64,000 nt of DNA from Diphasiastrum complanatum (lineage: Eukaryota > Streptophyta > Lycopodiopsida > Lycopodiales > Lycopodiaceae), in the NCBI GenBank assembly GCA_029204225.1, contig CM055098.1:20367746-20431745 (forward strand), written 5' to 3'. This document shows positions 1-11,423 of the stretch, one piece after another. Under the pieces are notes generated by a model. It did not search any database and was not told the origin of the DNA. It saw nothing but the letters and a program-made list of their open reading frames with translations. Numbering within the stretch: position 1 is the first letter of the stretch; the number at the start of each line of letters is the position of its first letter. A program made the translations under genes and the position numbers.

Positions 1-68
1 CCTGGAACTATTGTTGATTGCACTAAAATCAAGTTCAAGATGAAACCAAAAATATGTAAACTAGAAAG

Positions 69-821
69 TGTTAGAAATGATGAACTCCTACAACTTTGTT
101 GTAGCACAAAAAAAAATGAAGGTCGAACAAGAATGATTTGTGACAGTCAACATGTCATTGACTCGAAGCACAAACGATTTGCGAATCATTCGTGAATCCT
201 AAACATACCTCCAGGACCACAAACCGCAAAGGGACGCAAAAACAAAAAACTATAAAAGTGAGGAAAAGAATGAAAGCAAACGGGAGATTATGAAACAAAC
301 GAAGAAGAATCTTTCACACTGCCAGCTGGCAACTCAACGGGCTTTACACCCAGCTAAAATGAATGGCAATGACGGAGACTAACTAACTAGTTGATCAGCA
401 TTAACTAGTCTTGTGATTCTACGTTTAGCTATCTTGTAAACTCCACACAATGGAGATATAAAAACGATCCTCTCTGGATCATAACAAAAAGAATCTGAAT
501 TGTGAGAGATCTGTAAGAGAGAGAGAGAGAGAGAGAGGTAGCGAGTAGAGAGGAAAAGAAAAATACTAGAAACTATAGCTGTGCATGAAAGTCTGCCAAT
601 GAGTAGAATACAACGAAAGAGCAGAGTGTAATTCCGCCAACAAGCGAGACACTGACAATCTTGCTCTAAAAACCAAACCGATAATAGAGTTGCTCTATTT
701 CCGTGCATTTCTTTTGTTTTGTGCTATCATTTTGCCTTGATTTCTAGAATAGAATGTGTTCTATGATGTGTAGTCGCGTGTCTGGGATCCTGTAAACAGC
801 TTTCCCGCAAAAGAAAAACAG
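69..821 (+). repeat. LTR of copia family A, copy A0
   Basis: It starts TGTTAGAAATG and matches the two LTRs of A1 (19363 and 35910) along its length. It includes a TATA-like gatataaaaac near 455 and a (GA)n tract at about 515-537 that is longer than in A1. The last 17 bases seen in the A1 LTR (a CG-rich end) are missing. The bases before it (1-68) are not the family A PPT, and the bases after it are family A internal sequence, so I read it as a 5' LTR whose end and leader were deleted. Confidence 0.85.
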
Positions 822-835
822 GCTAATCCAACTGT

Positions 836-915
836 CAGGCCAAGTAGAGCTGCCAAGGGCACTCTATGTCTCTCACTCAGAACAGATCTACTATCTGTCT
901 CCAAAATGTAGAGAT
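836..915 (+). pseudogene. Family A pol scrap (protease to pre-integrase region)
   Basis: About 80 bases match the A1 internal region near 32962-33040, including the stretch encoding ALYVPHSE and the Leu-Leu-Ser-Val-Ser-Lys-type motif before the GAG-pre-integrase domain. Stops and substitutions are present. It directly follows the truncated A0 LTR, so gag and the leader are missing. It has no coding capacity. Confidence 0.7.
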
Positions 916-1229
916 ATTGGTGAAACTATCCAATTGATGGAAGAACAATGAGATTTGCTATCAAAAAATACACGTCCAGCATCGTACTCAAGATGAAAAC
1001 AAGAATCTTGTCTTTCAGGCAAAAAACCCGACATTGTCGCATTTCACCTTTGGGTCATCCTGAGCAACTAAGTATTTTGCGACACTTGTGCTATCTTGGT
1101 TTTCCAGCCATTTTAGACACTTCCAGAAATGCGACACTACTTCACAAAAAAGACGAAAAATGTGACACTATAGTTTTACACGAAATTTCAGACAAGCAAA
1201 AAATGTGAAAAATGTGATGGAACCAAACT
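916..1229. other. Unassigned sequence between A0 and J
   Basis: I recognise no gene or repeat here. Short variants of 'gcgacact' and 'gtgacact' recur near 1078, 1130 and 1160, but they form no clear unit. It is probably flanking debris where two truncated elements were joined. Confidence 0.4.
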
Positions 1230-1232
1230 AGA

Positions 1233-4200
1233 ATGTTAGCTTTGAAGAATCAAATCTATAGAAGCTATCAAAAGAAAGGAGAGAGTGCACATACTTTTGT
1301 CCTAAGAGTAAAGGAATTGAACAAAGAGCTAGCCTTTATAGGTGATCCTATCAAGGATGAAGAGCTTGTTCAACTCATATTGAATGGACTAAGCTTTGAA
1401 TTTGACAATTTGGTTCAGGGATATGCAATTATGGGTAAGCTACCCATACTTGAAGAACTCCAAGGCACACTCATGGCCGAGGAATCAAGAAGGAGCCAAA
1501 TGCAAGAGAGGATGGATAGGCTTTCCATCCAAGGTGGAGATGACCAAGCTCTCTTCACCAAAGGCAAAGGCAAGTCCAAAGGCAAAGGATCAACATTCAA
1601 GAAGTCTACAAAGCTTGAGGATCAAGAAGGACCCTCAAAGGCATCTCCATCAACCACCAAAGTCAAGAAGGACAAATCAAAGGTGAAGTGCTACTATTGT
1701 AGCAAGATGGGGCATTATGCCTCGGAATGCTTCAAGAGGAAGCAAGATCAAAGCCAAGCCAACATGAGCAAAGAGGAGGAGGAGGAGAGTTCACATGAGG
1801 ACTCTCTCATGATGTCCATAATTTCTTCAACAAGCTTCAAAGGAGAAGATCCTTGGTGGATTGACTCGGGTGCTAGTTCACACATGACTAGTAAAAGGGA
1901 GTTTTTCTCTTCTCTCTTATCTTATGATGGACCTATAAAGTCTATCTATACAGCAAATGATGAAGCTTGTAAGATTGAAGGAGTTGGTAGCATTCCCCTT
2001 TGCTTAGGATCTTCCGAAAAGATCAACATAGAAGGTGTTTTGTACATGCCTACAATAACAAAGAATCTACTAAGTGTTGGCCAAATGGTAGACAATGGTT
2101 TCAATGTTGACTTTGCTTCAAATGAATGTTTCATCAAGAAGAAGGGTAAGATAGTGGCTAAGGGCACTAGACTTGGCAAACTTTATAAGTTGGATGCATT
2201 TGTGGATACTAATGTTGTCATGTTGGCCAAGAAGAGCAAGATATCTACCTTTACTTTATCGCACAAAAGACTTGGACATGTCAACTCGGGTTCCATGGAG
2301 GCTATGATCAAGGAGGAGTATGCTTTAGGCCTACCAAGGTCTATTGGGAAGGAAGACAAGGTTTGTGAAGCTTGTGCCTTATCCAAGGCACATAAGAATG
2401 TGTTTCCTAACTCCATCACAAAGTCATCTCATCCTCTTGAACTCATACACTCGGATGTGCACATTGCTAGCACCAAATCTAATGGAGGTTCATCCATGTT
2501 TTTAACCTTCATTGATGACTACTCAAGATATTTTTGGGTGTTCTTACTTTCCTTCAAGTCTCAAGTATTTGATACTTTTGTAAAGTTCAAGTTGTTTGTG
2601 GAAAAGCATCATAATCATAGCATCAAGATTCTTAGAAGTGACAATGGTGGAGAATTCATCTCCAATGAGTTCAAGGCCTTTTGTGAGGAGGAAGGGATCA
2701 AGAAAGAGACTTCTTGTCCTTACACTCCTCAACAAAATGGAGTTGCTGAAAGAAGGAATAGAACATTATGTGAATGTTCTAAGGCTTTAAGATTAGATGC
2801 TTGTTTGCCCAAATCCTTTTGGGGTGAGTCTCTTGTATGTGCAAACTACTTGATGAATAGGGTGTCTTGCAAAGCAATTGAAGGCAAAACTCCTTATGAG
2901 ATGTTGTATGGAAAGAAACCCAATCTTAATCACTTGAAAGTTTTTGGGTGTATATGTTATGTGCATGTGCCATTGGAAACAAGAACCAAGGAGGATCCAT
3001 CTTCCACAAGAGGGATCATGCTTGGATATGCAAGCTCAAGCAAGGGCTACAAAGTCTATCTCCCATCCTTAAACAAATTTGTTGTTTCAAGGGATGTCAT
3101 CTTTGATGAACATCATATGCATATGCTTGAAGAAGGCTCAAGTGCTCCAACAATCAAGAAGAAGATGGCCGAGGAGCAAGATCTTGGTTTTGAGGAGGAG
3201 CTCATGGAGGAGCAAGCACCAAACCCACCTATCACACCAAGGATATCTTCAAGGGCAAAAGTGGAGCCATCAAGGCTCACATATCAAGGCAAAGGACATC
3301 AAGTTGAGGGTATCTCATCCACTTCTTATGATTTATCTAGTTTTGAAGAACCATCTAATGTTGAAGATGCATTGAACTCCAAAGAATGGTATAAAGCTAT
3401 GTTGGATGAGTATGATGCCTTGATTGAGAATGAAACTTGGTTGCTTGTTGAGAGACCTCAAAGGAATGTAATAGGATGCAAGTGGGTCTTCAAGCTTAAG
3501 TTGAATGCAAATGGGAGTGTTAACAAACATAAAGCAAGATTAGTTGCAAAAGGTTATGCTCAAGAGAGAGGGATAGACTATGAGGAAACTTTTGCACCCG
3601 TGGCCAAGATGGTCACAATAAGGCTAATCATTGCACTTGCATCACATTTTGGATGGATTCTATGTCAAATGGATGTCTCTAATGCTTTCTTGAATGGTTT
3701 TTTGGAAGAGGATATCTATATGGAGCAGCCACAAGGGTTCATCAAGCATGGAATGGAGAACAAAGTATGCCATCTCCAAAGAAGCATCTATGGCTTGAGG
3801 CAAGCCTCAAGATCTTGGAATTCAAGACTACATTGCTATCTTATTTCACTTTCTTTTGTTCAAAGTGAATATGATCCCACTCTTTACATTAAGTTTGATG
3901 ATTTTGGTATTGTACTTTTACTCATTTATGTAGATGACATCATCATTAGTGGAAATAGTGTTGATGGTATTGAAAAAATCAAGATAGATCTATCCTTAGA
4001 GTTCAAGATGGTAGATCTAGGGTGTCTTCACTTCATCTTAGGCATAGAAGTACTTAGAGGGTCTGATTTTATCTTTATAAGTCAAGCAAAGTCTTTTGAA
4101 GAAGTTTAAGATGGAAGTATGCAAAAGTGTTGACACACCAATGGAGCAAGATGTAAATGATGAAAGATCCTTCATGGACATCACTTTGTTTAGGCAACTT

Positions 4201-4861
4201 ATAGGTTCCTTAATGTGGATCACTATAACTAGACCAGATCTTAGCTTTAGTGTATGTAGGTTGAGCCAATCCATGCAAAAGCCATTGAATATCCATTGGA
4301 AAAAGGCTAAGAGGATTCTAATATACATCTCGGGTACATTGGATTTTGGGATTCTATATAGAGGAGATGTGATTAACCTTCATGCATTTAGTGATTCAGA
4401 TTTTGCAGGGGACAAGAGGGATAGGAAATCAACAAGTGCCTATTCAACTTTCATAGGAGAAGGTGTGGTTTCATGGCTTTCAAAAAAGCAAGAAACTATA
4501 TCTCTATCTTCAACCGAGGCCGAGTACAAAGCTTTGACAACCACTACAAAGGAGGTACTTTGGATCAAGAGATTATTGGTGGAGCTAAAGATCATGGGAG
4601 GAGGCACCAATCATCTACAATGACAATATATCAGCCCAACACCTTGCATCTAACCCAATCTTCCATGCAAGATCTAGGCACATTGAGATATGCCATCACT
4701 TTGTGAGAGAAATGGTGCAAGCCAAGGAGATTGCTTTGGAGCATGTTCCAAGCAATGAATGTGTAGCTGATCTACTTACTAAACCACTTCAAAAGACACC
4801 TTTTATGAAGTTCAGATCATCACTTGGAGTGATTAGTAAAGCAATGATTGAACCAAGCTAG
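1233..4861 (+). pseudogene. Copia J gag-pol polyprotein, truncated and frameshifted
   Basis: This codes for the nucleocapsid, protease, integrase, RT and RNase H of a copia element. The first frame (1233-4109, about 958 codons) shows the second half of gag, a CX2CX4HX4C zinc knuckle (CYYCSKMGHYASEC), protease motif WWIDSGASSHMT, pre-integrase CEACALSK, integrase HSDVH / LRSDNGGEF / NGVAERRNR, and RT with YVDD near 3930. A small deletion near 4090 shifts the frame. The RNase H part (SDSDFAGD, SSTEAEYKAL) runs to 4623, then a second shift leads to the tail DLLTKPL and a stop at 4861. The gag N-terminus is missing. Motifs are well kept, so inactivation is moderately recent. Same-strand neighbours are unrelated scraps. 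Confidence 0.9.
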
Positions 4862-4875
4862 ATAGTGAGGAGGAG

Positions 4876-5557
4876 TGTTAAAAATTCACAATTCTAGCTT
4901 GACTAGTTTTGGTCATATGACTTGTAACTAGTTAGATGGTCATGATGTGGCTTGTCAAACGTGCCAAATAGCATAGGATTCCATTCATAAGGATGTTCTC
5001 AAGTAGACCTAAGTGTTAGAACCTTTGGAATGAGTCCAAATTATGCTTAGATACAAGGGAGAAAAAATAGGAGCTATTTTTGGTAATTTTTGCATTGTTG
5101 AGGGATCTCCAAGATTCCAACCTTAACTTGGTAGGGATGAAAGATCCACCAAAATTAGCATTAGGGATAGGTTTAGGGCTACTCATACCTGCCCAAAACC
5201 GTGATGGATCATGTATATATAGGTGATGATATCTCACCAAAATCAATCAAGCAATTTCATTTTTTTTTTCTCATAATGATGCAATTGCTCTCTATGTTCA
5301 TAATTGTTTGAGTAATTGTGATTAATAATGATTATAGGATTGAATGTAGGTTTGGTGTATAGTACTCAGACTGTGGAAGGCCATACTTTCACACGTGTGA
5401 AGCCTTCTTCAAGGATTTGGGCCATTTAGTGAGGTTCAAGCATAGATTTTTGATGGATTTTGATTGTTCAACTTGTGCTAATCTTATGAAATCATAATCT
5501 ATTGTTTCCCTCATCATTTCAATTGTTTTAGGATCCTTATTTGCTGTAATTTTTACA
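4876..5557 (+). repeat. 3' LTR of J
   Basis: It starts TGTTAAAAATT straight after the purine tract and ends AATTTTTACA, giving near-perfect terminal inverted repeats. Length is 682 bp. A TATA-like tatatatagg lies at about 5214-5223, and the palindrome ttcacacgtgtgaa at 5388-5401. The right end is assigned from the inverted repeat and not from a second LTR. Confidence 0.75.
5388..5401. promoter_or_regulatory. LTR palindrome TTCACACGTGTGAA (J)
   Basis: This 14-bp perfect palindrome is centred on ACGT and contains a G-box-like ACACGTGT core. The same motif occurs in LTRs of D, C2 and (with a changed end) G. G-box cores are bound by plant bZIP and bHLH factors; binding here is inference. Confidence 0.5.
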
Positions 5558-5590
5558 ATAACAACTATTCTAATTAGTCAGTTAATGAGT

Positions 5591-6205
5591 TGTTAAGCAA
5601 TCTTATAAATGTAAAGCTAGAATAATACAAGATCATCCAGTTGTTATATATGTAAATGAGCGATTGAATCGATTATCGATGATGATCAGACGGAAATAAA
5701 ACGACCAGAACGGGTCTTCTATTAGCTGACTCCTCATCTTTAGTGATTATATATAGTCGGACAGAGATACTCAGAACTTTAGCAATTGATTTGAGTCTGT
5801 AAGTAGGACCATGCGCTTATCAATGCAATTGTATTGTGGTCTGATTGTTGTTTTTCTGACATTATTATACAGATTCGCTATTGTTCTACATCTTTGCATT
5901 CTTGTTGAATGAAACTAACTCTCATTTCTCTTACGCAAACATCAATATCAGAGAAATGTATGGCTGTCTTTGATGCCTAAGTTATTTCTACATTCTCTTC
6001 ATATCAGGTTATCAGCAATAGAGGATTGCATGGCTATCTCAGATGCCTAATCGTTTCTGTGATCTCTCTTTCATGACAATCTAAGACTCCTAAATTGATA
6101 ATCTTATTCAACACAAAAGAATAGCTCGCAATTTCCATTCTCTAAGTAATCCATGATCCTAATAATAAGAATTTTGTTTTATGAGTTGGCATCAATATCC
6201 AAGCA
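5591..6205 (+). repeat. Probable 5' LTR of copia I
   Basis: The segment starts TGTTAAGCAATC and lies just upstream of a PBS-like sequence. It contains a TATA box (gattatatatag, about 5745) and repeated 'atggctgtctttgatgcctaa'-like words near 5957 and 6030. No second LTR of this family is in the window, so both ends are approximate. Confidence 0.4.
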
Positions 6206-6213
6206 CCAATAGA

Positions 6214-6226
6214 TTGGTATGAGAGC
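6214..6226 (+). other. PBS of copia I
   Basis: TTGGTATGAGAGC matches the initiator-Met tRNA 3' end (TGGTATCAGAGC core) with one mismatch (C to G). It sits about 110 bp before the gag start. Confidence 0.6.
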
Positions 6227-6336
6227 ACTGGTTTATTGGATTACTAGAGTTTAGGATTTATAATAAAACTTAATATATTCTTATTCTATAGAGCTAGTTC
6301 ATTTTTTTTGTGTTCTATCTCTGCTACTTGATTACA

Positions 6337-7545
6337 ATGGAAGGTTTAACTCAGAGATCCGCTTGATCAACAAATTCAACAGAGTTGACTTCCACATCTG
6401 GAAGTTTAAGATGAGGATGATCTTGATTGAGAAGGAACTATGGGGATACGCAGACGATTCTATAGCCAGATTGGCATAACCTGAATTGCTCCCAGCATGG
6501 GAAGCAAAGGATAGCAAAGCACTTGCCATTGTATCCTTGAATCTGAAAGACACTCAGATTGCTCACGTATCAAACAACACCACCTCCAATGAAGCGTGGG
6601 ATATCCTAACAAGTATCTACGAGACTTCAAATGTATCAACTCGTCTCTTTTTGAGGAAGCAAGTCCTTACACTCAAAATGAGTGAAGGCACCTCTATCGA
6701 CGATCACCTAAATGAATTCAAACATTTGCTGAATCAACTTGCTGCAATAGGTACTCCTATATCAGAAGAAAACTCAATGATGTCTCTTCTTGCTAGTCTT
6801 CCATTCTTCTACGATAATCTAGTAGTGCTTTTGAGCAATACTCCTGCGTTGTCTCTTCAGAAACTAACAGCAAGTCTATTGCAGGAAGAGGTCAAGAGAA
6901 AAAGCTTATCCACAATGAATACCAAGTCAATGGCATTGTACTCTAATAAGCATCAGTCCAATAAGAAGAATTTCAAGGACAAAAAGATGAAGGCAGAGCA
7001 GCCAGATTCAACGCAATAACAACAACAACATCACAGTCAACAACAACACTCGTCCAAGACCAAACTCTTTTGCAGATATTGCAAAAGATCAAACCATGAC
7101 ATTAAGGATTGTCGCATCCTCAAGCACAATGAAGTGAGAAAGAAGATGCAGCAGCACCAAGACAGAGGTTATGACTCTATCAAAAACTCCCACGTGGATG
7201 ACAAGGCGCTGATGGTACAAGACCAACCAAGTATGCTTGTCAATGTTATCTTGATTTAGGTGCTTCACAACATATAATTTCTCTACTCTCACAACAACAG
7301 ATTCAAAGTACATTTTCTTCGGCGACTCAAGCTCACACAAGGTTGAAGGCCAAGGCTCCATTCGACTGCAGTTCCCTAACAGCATCACTAGACAGCTAAA
7401 TGCTGTACTTTACGTACCCAAGTTAGCAAAGAGCTTATTATCTATTAGCAAGATAAATGATCAAGGTTATAGATATTTGTTTACTGCTAGTCGATGTACT
7501 ATTTTTGATGGGAATTCCAATGAAATCCTCTTTGCACACGGAACA
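6337..7545 (+). pseudogene. Copia I gag and protease region, broken
   Basis: The ATG at 6337 is followed within ten codons by a stop, and the frame then shifts. The best-preserved stretch (6486-7016) is a gag of the UBN2/DUF4219 kind (SNEAWDILTSIYET, LFLRKQVLTLKMSEG, LLQEEVKRK). A Gln/His-rich linker follows, then a zinc knuckle (CRYCKRSNHDIKDC, about 7071-7112). A degraded protease region ends in a pre-integrase strand (YVPKLAKSLLSISK, about 7416-7455). Homology ends near 7545, where minus-strand B1 begins. Integrase, RT and the 3' LTR are absent. It is related to family B, which has a similar zinc knuckle and linker. Confidence 0.8.
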
Positions 7546-8990
7546 TCTTCATCTGACTCACTGTCAATTAGTGGATTGATGATGGACATGCTTGAGCCTA
7601 AAGCTCGGATTGTCGTGTCAATGGTAGGCGATAAAGGTTCTCCTGGAACAATATCTTTGCCTTTGATGTTGATGAACTGATCCTCGATAAAGATTGTATC
7701 CTGGCTTAACAAGATTTTTTGGGTATCGGGATCATATAGCTTGTAAGTATTATCAGATGAAGTGTATCCAATCAGGATGGTCTTGAGACCTTGGAAGTTG
7801 AATTTCTTCCTCGTCTCTTTCGGGATCTACCTGTAGGCAATTGAAAGCTTCTGATTTCTTCTTGATAAAATACACCATAGTCCTTCTGGAGAATTCATCA
7901 ATAAAAGTTATGAAATACTTTATATCCTTCAGAGAAGGATTCTTCATCGAGCCACAAATGTTTGTATATACAACATCTAACAATCCTCTAGCAGTATGCT
8001 GATGGCTTGATCTAAATGGTTTCCTAGTCTGCTTACCAACTAAATAGTCTTGACAGATAGGTAACTCGACTTTATTATCAAGATAGTCTAGATCAAGAAC
8101 AATAGAATGTTTAGACATTTTTTGTATAGAAGCATGATTCAAGTGACCAAGTCTATAATGCCAAAGTAAGCTTTTATTTGCTTGAATAGAAGTACTGAGT
8201 GCCTGACTAGAGGCAGAAAAGCAATGACTTAATCTATACAAGTATCCATGCCTCTTTCCGAGTGCTAGGATCTTGCCTGTCCTATCAACTACTTTGCATT
8301 GATCACATTTGAATTCTACTTTATGTCCTAGATCTGTGATTCTGCTTACAAAGAGCAAATTTGTAGATAGATTGGGTACATATAGGACTTTAGAAAGTAG
8401 CTTAGATTGATCATTTGCAAAGCTTAATCTTACAATAGCTTCACCTTTAATAGCTTGTGTGCTATTATTGCCAAGGTGAATGTATTTGTTGGTACTGTAG
8501 GGTGTATAGGACTTGAAACAACCAATGAGATTGGTTGTATGCTGAGTGGCATCGGAATCCAGGAACCAAGAACTATCGTTGGATGATCCTTGATGGCTGG
8601 TCATGAAAGCATCATGATTCACTTCTTGAATGGGCTGCGGAGTTTTTGTAGCTACATTGGCCACTTGATTTGACTGTCCCTTGTTGTTGTTCTTTGCTTG
8701 TAGTATTTGGCAGTCTTGAATCTTGTGGTTGTTTCTCTTGTAGTATCTGCAGAACAGCTTCTTCTTAGTATGTGAATTTGATTGTTCTTTCTGCTGTGTT
8801 GGTTTCTGGTCTTGATTTGATTGCTTTGGGCCTTTATTCTTCTTCTGCTTAGTCGTGTCTTTATTGGTGTACAAGGTGTGAGAATCAGTTGAGGAACTAG
8901 AGGCTTCATTCCTTCGCATGTCTTCCTGCAACAACATTGCAATGACTCTTGAAAGAGTCAGCTCTGGATGCATCGTGATAGTCATCACCC
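7546..8990 (-). pseudogene. Copia B1 fragment (gag end, protease, pre-integrase, integrase ends)
   Basis: Read on the minus strand from 8990: end of gag (ELTLSRVIAMLLQED), a Ser-rich linker, a zinc knuckle with one Cys lost (CRYYKRNNHKIQDC), protease (WFLDSDATQHTT), pre-integrase (LLWHYRLGHLNHASIQKM) and the start of integrase (FITFIDEFSRRTMVYF). An internal deletion near 7830 joins this to the integrase C-terminal stretch (TILIGYTSSDNTYKLYDPDTQ). The catalytic integrase core and RT are missing. It is about 85-90% like B2 where both exist (8335-8720 against 18973-19357). It runs in frame into L on its gag side, giving one long chimeric frame at 7753-9369. Confidence 0.8.
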
Positions 8991-9625
8991 ATCTGTCCCA
9001 AAATGGTTTGTCAAGATTAGCACTTAACCTCATGGCTTTAGCACTTTCACATAAAGTCCTATTCTTCCTTTCAACCACTCCATTTTTTTGTGGGGTCCTT
9101 GATGTTGTATACTCCCTCTTGATCCCATGCCCATCACAAAAGGCCTTGAATTTGGTAGATATGTACTCACCACCATTGTAAATCCTTAAGCACTTGATCC
9201 TTGTGGAAAATTGATTCTCCCTTGCATTCTTGAACTTGATAAAGACATCATACACTTCATCCTTGCTCTTTAGTAGATAGATCCAACAAAATCTACTAAA
9301 ATCATCAATGAATTTTACATACATCTTAGCTCCACTATTGCTAATTGTAGTAAATCCATGAATATACAAATGTACAAGTTGAAAAGGCTTTGTAGATCTA
9401 GATATAGATCTAGTATAAGGTAGTCTATGTCACTTTGACAAAGCGCAAGACTCACAAACATGTTTGATACCACTTAAGGAACTTGGAAGACCTATCACAA
9501 CCTTTTTCCTAGTCATTACCTCCAATGACTTGAAGTTGAGGTGTCCCATGCCAAACCTCTTGAATAGGTATTTGCTCCCTTGTAACACATCCAACTTGGT
9601 TAGCAATAACACAAGCATCTAGTTT
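8991..9625 (-). pseudogene. Copia L fragment (pre-integrase and integrase core)
   Basis: The minus strand encodes a pre-integrase domain (FGMGHLNFKSLEVM ... CESCALSK) and integrase up to NGVVERKNRTLCESAKAMR. It is close to families C and D. The second catalytic Asp is lost: LRIYNGGEY stands where relatives have LRSDNGGEY. A stop separates the two halves near 9400. It is cut on both sides, with B1 gag joined at about 8990 and an unrelated plus-strand gypsy tail at about 9626. It is not functional. Confidence 0.8.
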
Positions 9626-9629
9626 GAAA

Positions 9630-9897
9630 TTCAAAATATCTTACAGAGAATATTCAGGAGCAACAAAAGAAAAAATATGATATAGGTCTTAAGATTGGTG
9701 ATCTTAAGGCCGATGATTATGCTTTGATCTATGATAGTCATCATCAAAAATTTCTTGGAAAGCTTCATATGAGGTGGATGGGAGCGTACAAGGTTATTGA
9801 AGTATTTGAAAATGGATTTGTCTAGCTTCAGTCATTGGAAGGCAAATTATTGCCAATGCATATTAACAGTTCTAGATTGAAGAGATATTATCTATAA
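9630..9897 (+). pseudogene. Ty3/gypsy integrase C-terminal fragment
   Basis: The plus-strand frame reads GDLKADDYALIYDSHHQKF, then KLHMRWMGAYKV and a terminal SRLKRYYL before a stop at 9897. This matches the known layout of the C-terminal end of plant Ty3/gypsy integrases (a 'LLYDS...KF.GKL..RWLGPY.V' stretch ending pol). One in-frame stop follows ENGFV. The rest of pol is absent. What follows may be its 3' region, but I could not find an LTR boundary. Confidence 0.7.
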
Positions 9898-11216
9898 AAA
9901 ATGCATTCGTAAGTAGAATCTTTTGAGAATCTTTTGTGGATCTTGTCGTGTTATACTTATCATAAATCTAAGGATATGTAGCATAAAAGATTGTTGTTCT
10001 ACAAAGAGACTGTTTTATGTGGTGATTTTAGATGTTTTTAGCTCATTTTATTGTTCTTGGATTAAAAGTTGGTTGTCAATAGACATTCAAGAGTATCGGC
10101 GATCATTATCACTAGTTAGTTGTGGTTCCAAACAATTAGAAATAAAAGATATTGATGCCGACAATCTCATATCGAACATGATGCATTGTCAGACAAGTGA
10201 GGCCTGTTGCATCAGATAAACCAAGGCAGAGAAAGATGCAAATGTCTCAATGCATTCCAAATGATGTCCGACAATCTGTCTTCAATGACAGAGAGCGCTC
10301 ATTCATAAGAACGATTGACTACTATGTTGAACTACACGAGTATCCATATGCAAAGTTCAAAGCATTGATTTACAACAACACAGAGCAAGCTTTAGGATGT
10401 GTATGTCTGAATATATGCTAGAGAAATGTAACAGTGATTCCAAAAGTTAACATCACAATTAAGTTCCAAGCAATTGATTATTCAATTACATAGGCAATCA
10501 AATAACTAATGAGTTTTAAGACAATCTTAGCGGTGAATTTACGGTAGTTCTGATACGACAAAATCAAGACTAAAGAAGTGTGTGACCAGAGTTTCATTCA
10601 CAAGCACATCTGACAAGGTGAGGCTTACCAACTGTCAGAAACAGAAGTACTCAGCAAATAGAAGGCTTATAAAAGCAGAGAGAAGAGAGAATTCTAAAAC
10701 TCAAACACTCTTTGTGATCTCTTGATAAACTCGGTGAGTGTATTGAAGCATAAATAGAGTACACATAGAGAACGAGTGCAAGAGAACGCAACTCTCTAGT
10801 AACTGGTATGCCACTTCTTGTTTAATTTAATTAACTAAATCCATTCAATGGAAAAATTACATGTGTACATTTCCTAAGTGGCATCCTTGTCACGCGACTT
10901 TGCTCTAATGAGAAGCAAGCACACGAAAGGTTACAATGTTTAATTTGAGGCATGACTGATAGGGCTTCTGTAATGTTCCTTCCTTAGGGCTAGCCTTCTT
11001 ATTAAGGTTTGTGTCATCTCATATTTACCCTTTGGAATACAATCATATTTATTTAGGCCTCTTTGTCTTCAAATATCTTTGTATAAGCTGTCATTGTCAG
11101 GTCCATTATATATTTCTTCATATTCGGTGATTATCTTCATCACTTGAGTAGGTTAACTGAGGTTTGCATCATCAATTAGTACTTCAAGAAAAATAGGCAT
11201 GTAATATGGTATTTAC
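9898..11216. other. Unassigned; likely LTR material of gypsy-type elements
   Basis: I see no convincing coding sequence. A TATA-like cttataaaag near 10668, followed by a short purine-rich run and 'ctctttgtgatctcttgataaactcgg', looks LTR-like. The right end (ending ggtatttaca at 11217) abuts a polypurine tract on the minus strand, so part is probably the 3' LTR of K. The other LTR end was not identified. Confidence 0.35.
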
Positions 11217-11233
11217 ATATCCCTCCCCCCCTC
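11217..11233 (-). other. Polypurine tract and LTR junction of K
   Basis: On the minus strand a run GAGGGGGGGAGGG (11233-11221) is followed three bases later by TGTAAATACC, the expected arrangement of a gypsy PPT and a 3' LTR start. The second LTR needed to prove it was not found. Confidence 0.45.
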
Positions 11234-11423
11234 AAATGTGAAGCCTCCTCGCAAACAATCGAAATCAACAACACATCAAAGAAAATATATTTCTTCAATA
11301 CATTCCATAATGGATCTCGAACAATCAGCAAAGATAAAAAGTATTTTCTTCAATACATATATATAAGATGTATTCATTTTACTCTCGAGCATTTTGCAAC
11401 CTCAGAGATAATTTCTCATTTAA

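Larger units (their letters stand above)
1230..5557 (+). mobile_element. Ty1/copia element J, 5'-truncated
   Basis: The element begins abruptly inside gag, about 100 codons after where the C and D relatives start, with no 5' LTR, PBS or leader. Pol, a PPT (gaggaggag, ending at 4875) and a complete 3' LTR are present. ATAAC at 5558-5562 would be the right TSD, but the left end is lost so it cannot be paired. It is related to families C, D, G and H at the protein level but has a distinct LTR. It was probably cut by illegitimate recombination. Confidence 0.85.

Noticed and set aside
515-537. GA microsatellite as an independent feature
   Set aside because: It is an expanded version of a short GA run present in all family A LTRs, so it is described with that LTR.
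1134-1160. CACTACTTCAC as a CACTA transposon end
   Set aside because: Only the first six bases match; there is no subterminal repeat, partner end or 3-bp duplication.
10440-10850. Second LTR of copia I
   Set aside because: A few shared words with 5570-5620 ('taatgag', 'caatctta') do not extend into an alignment.
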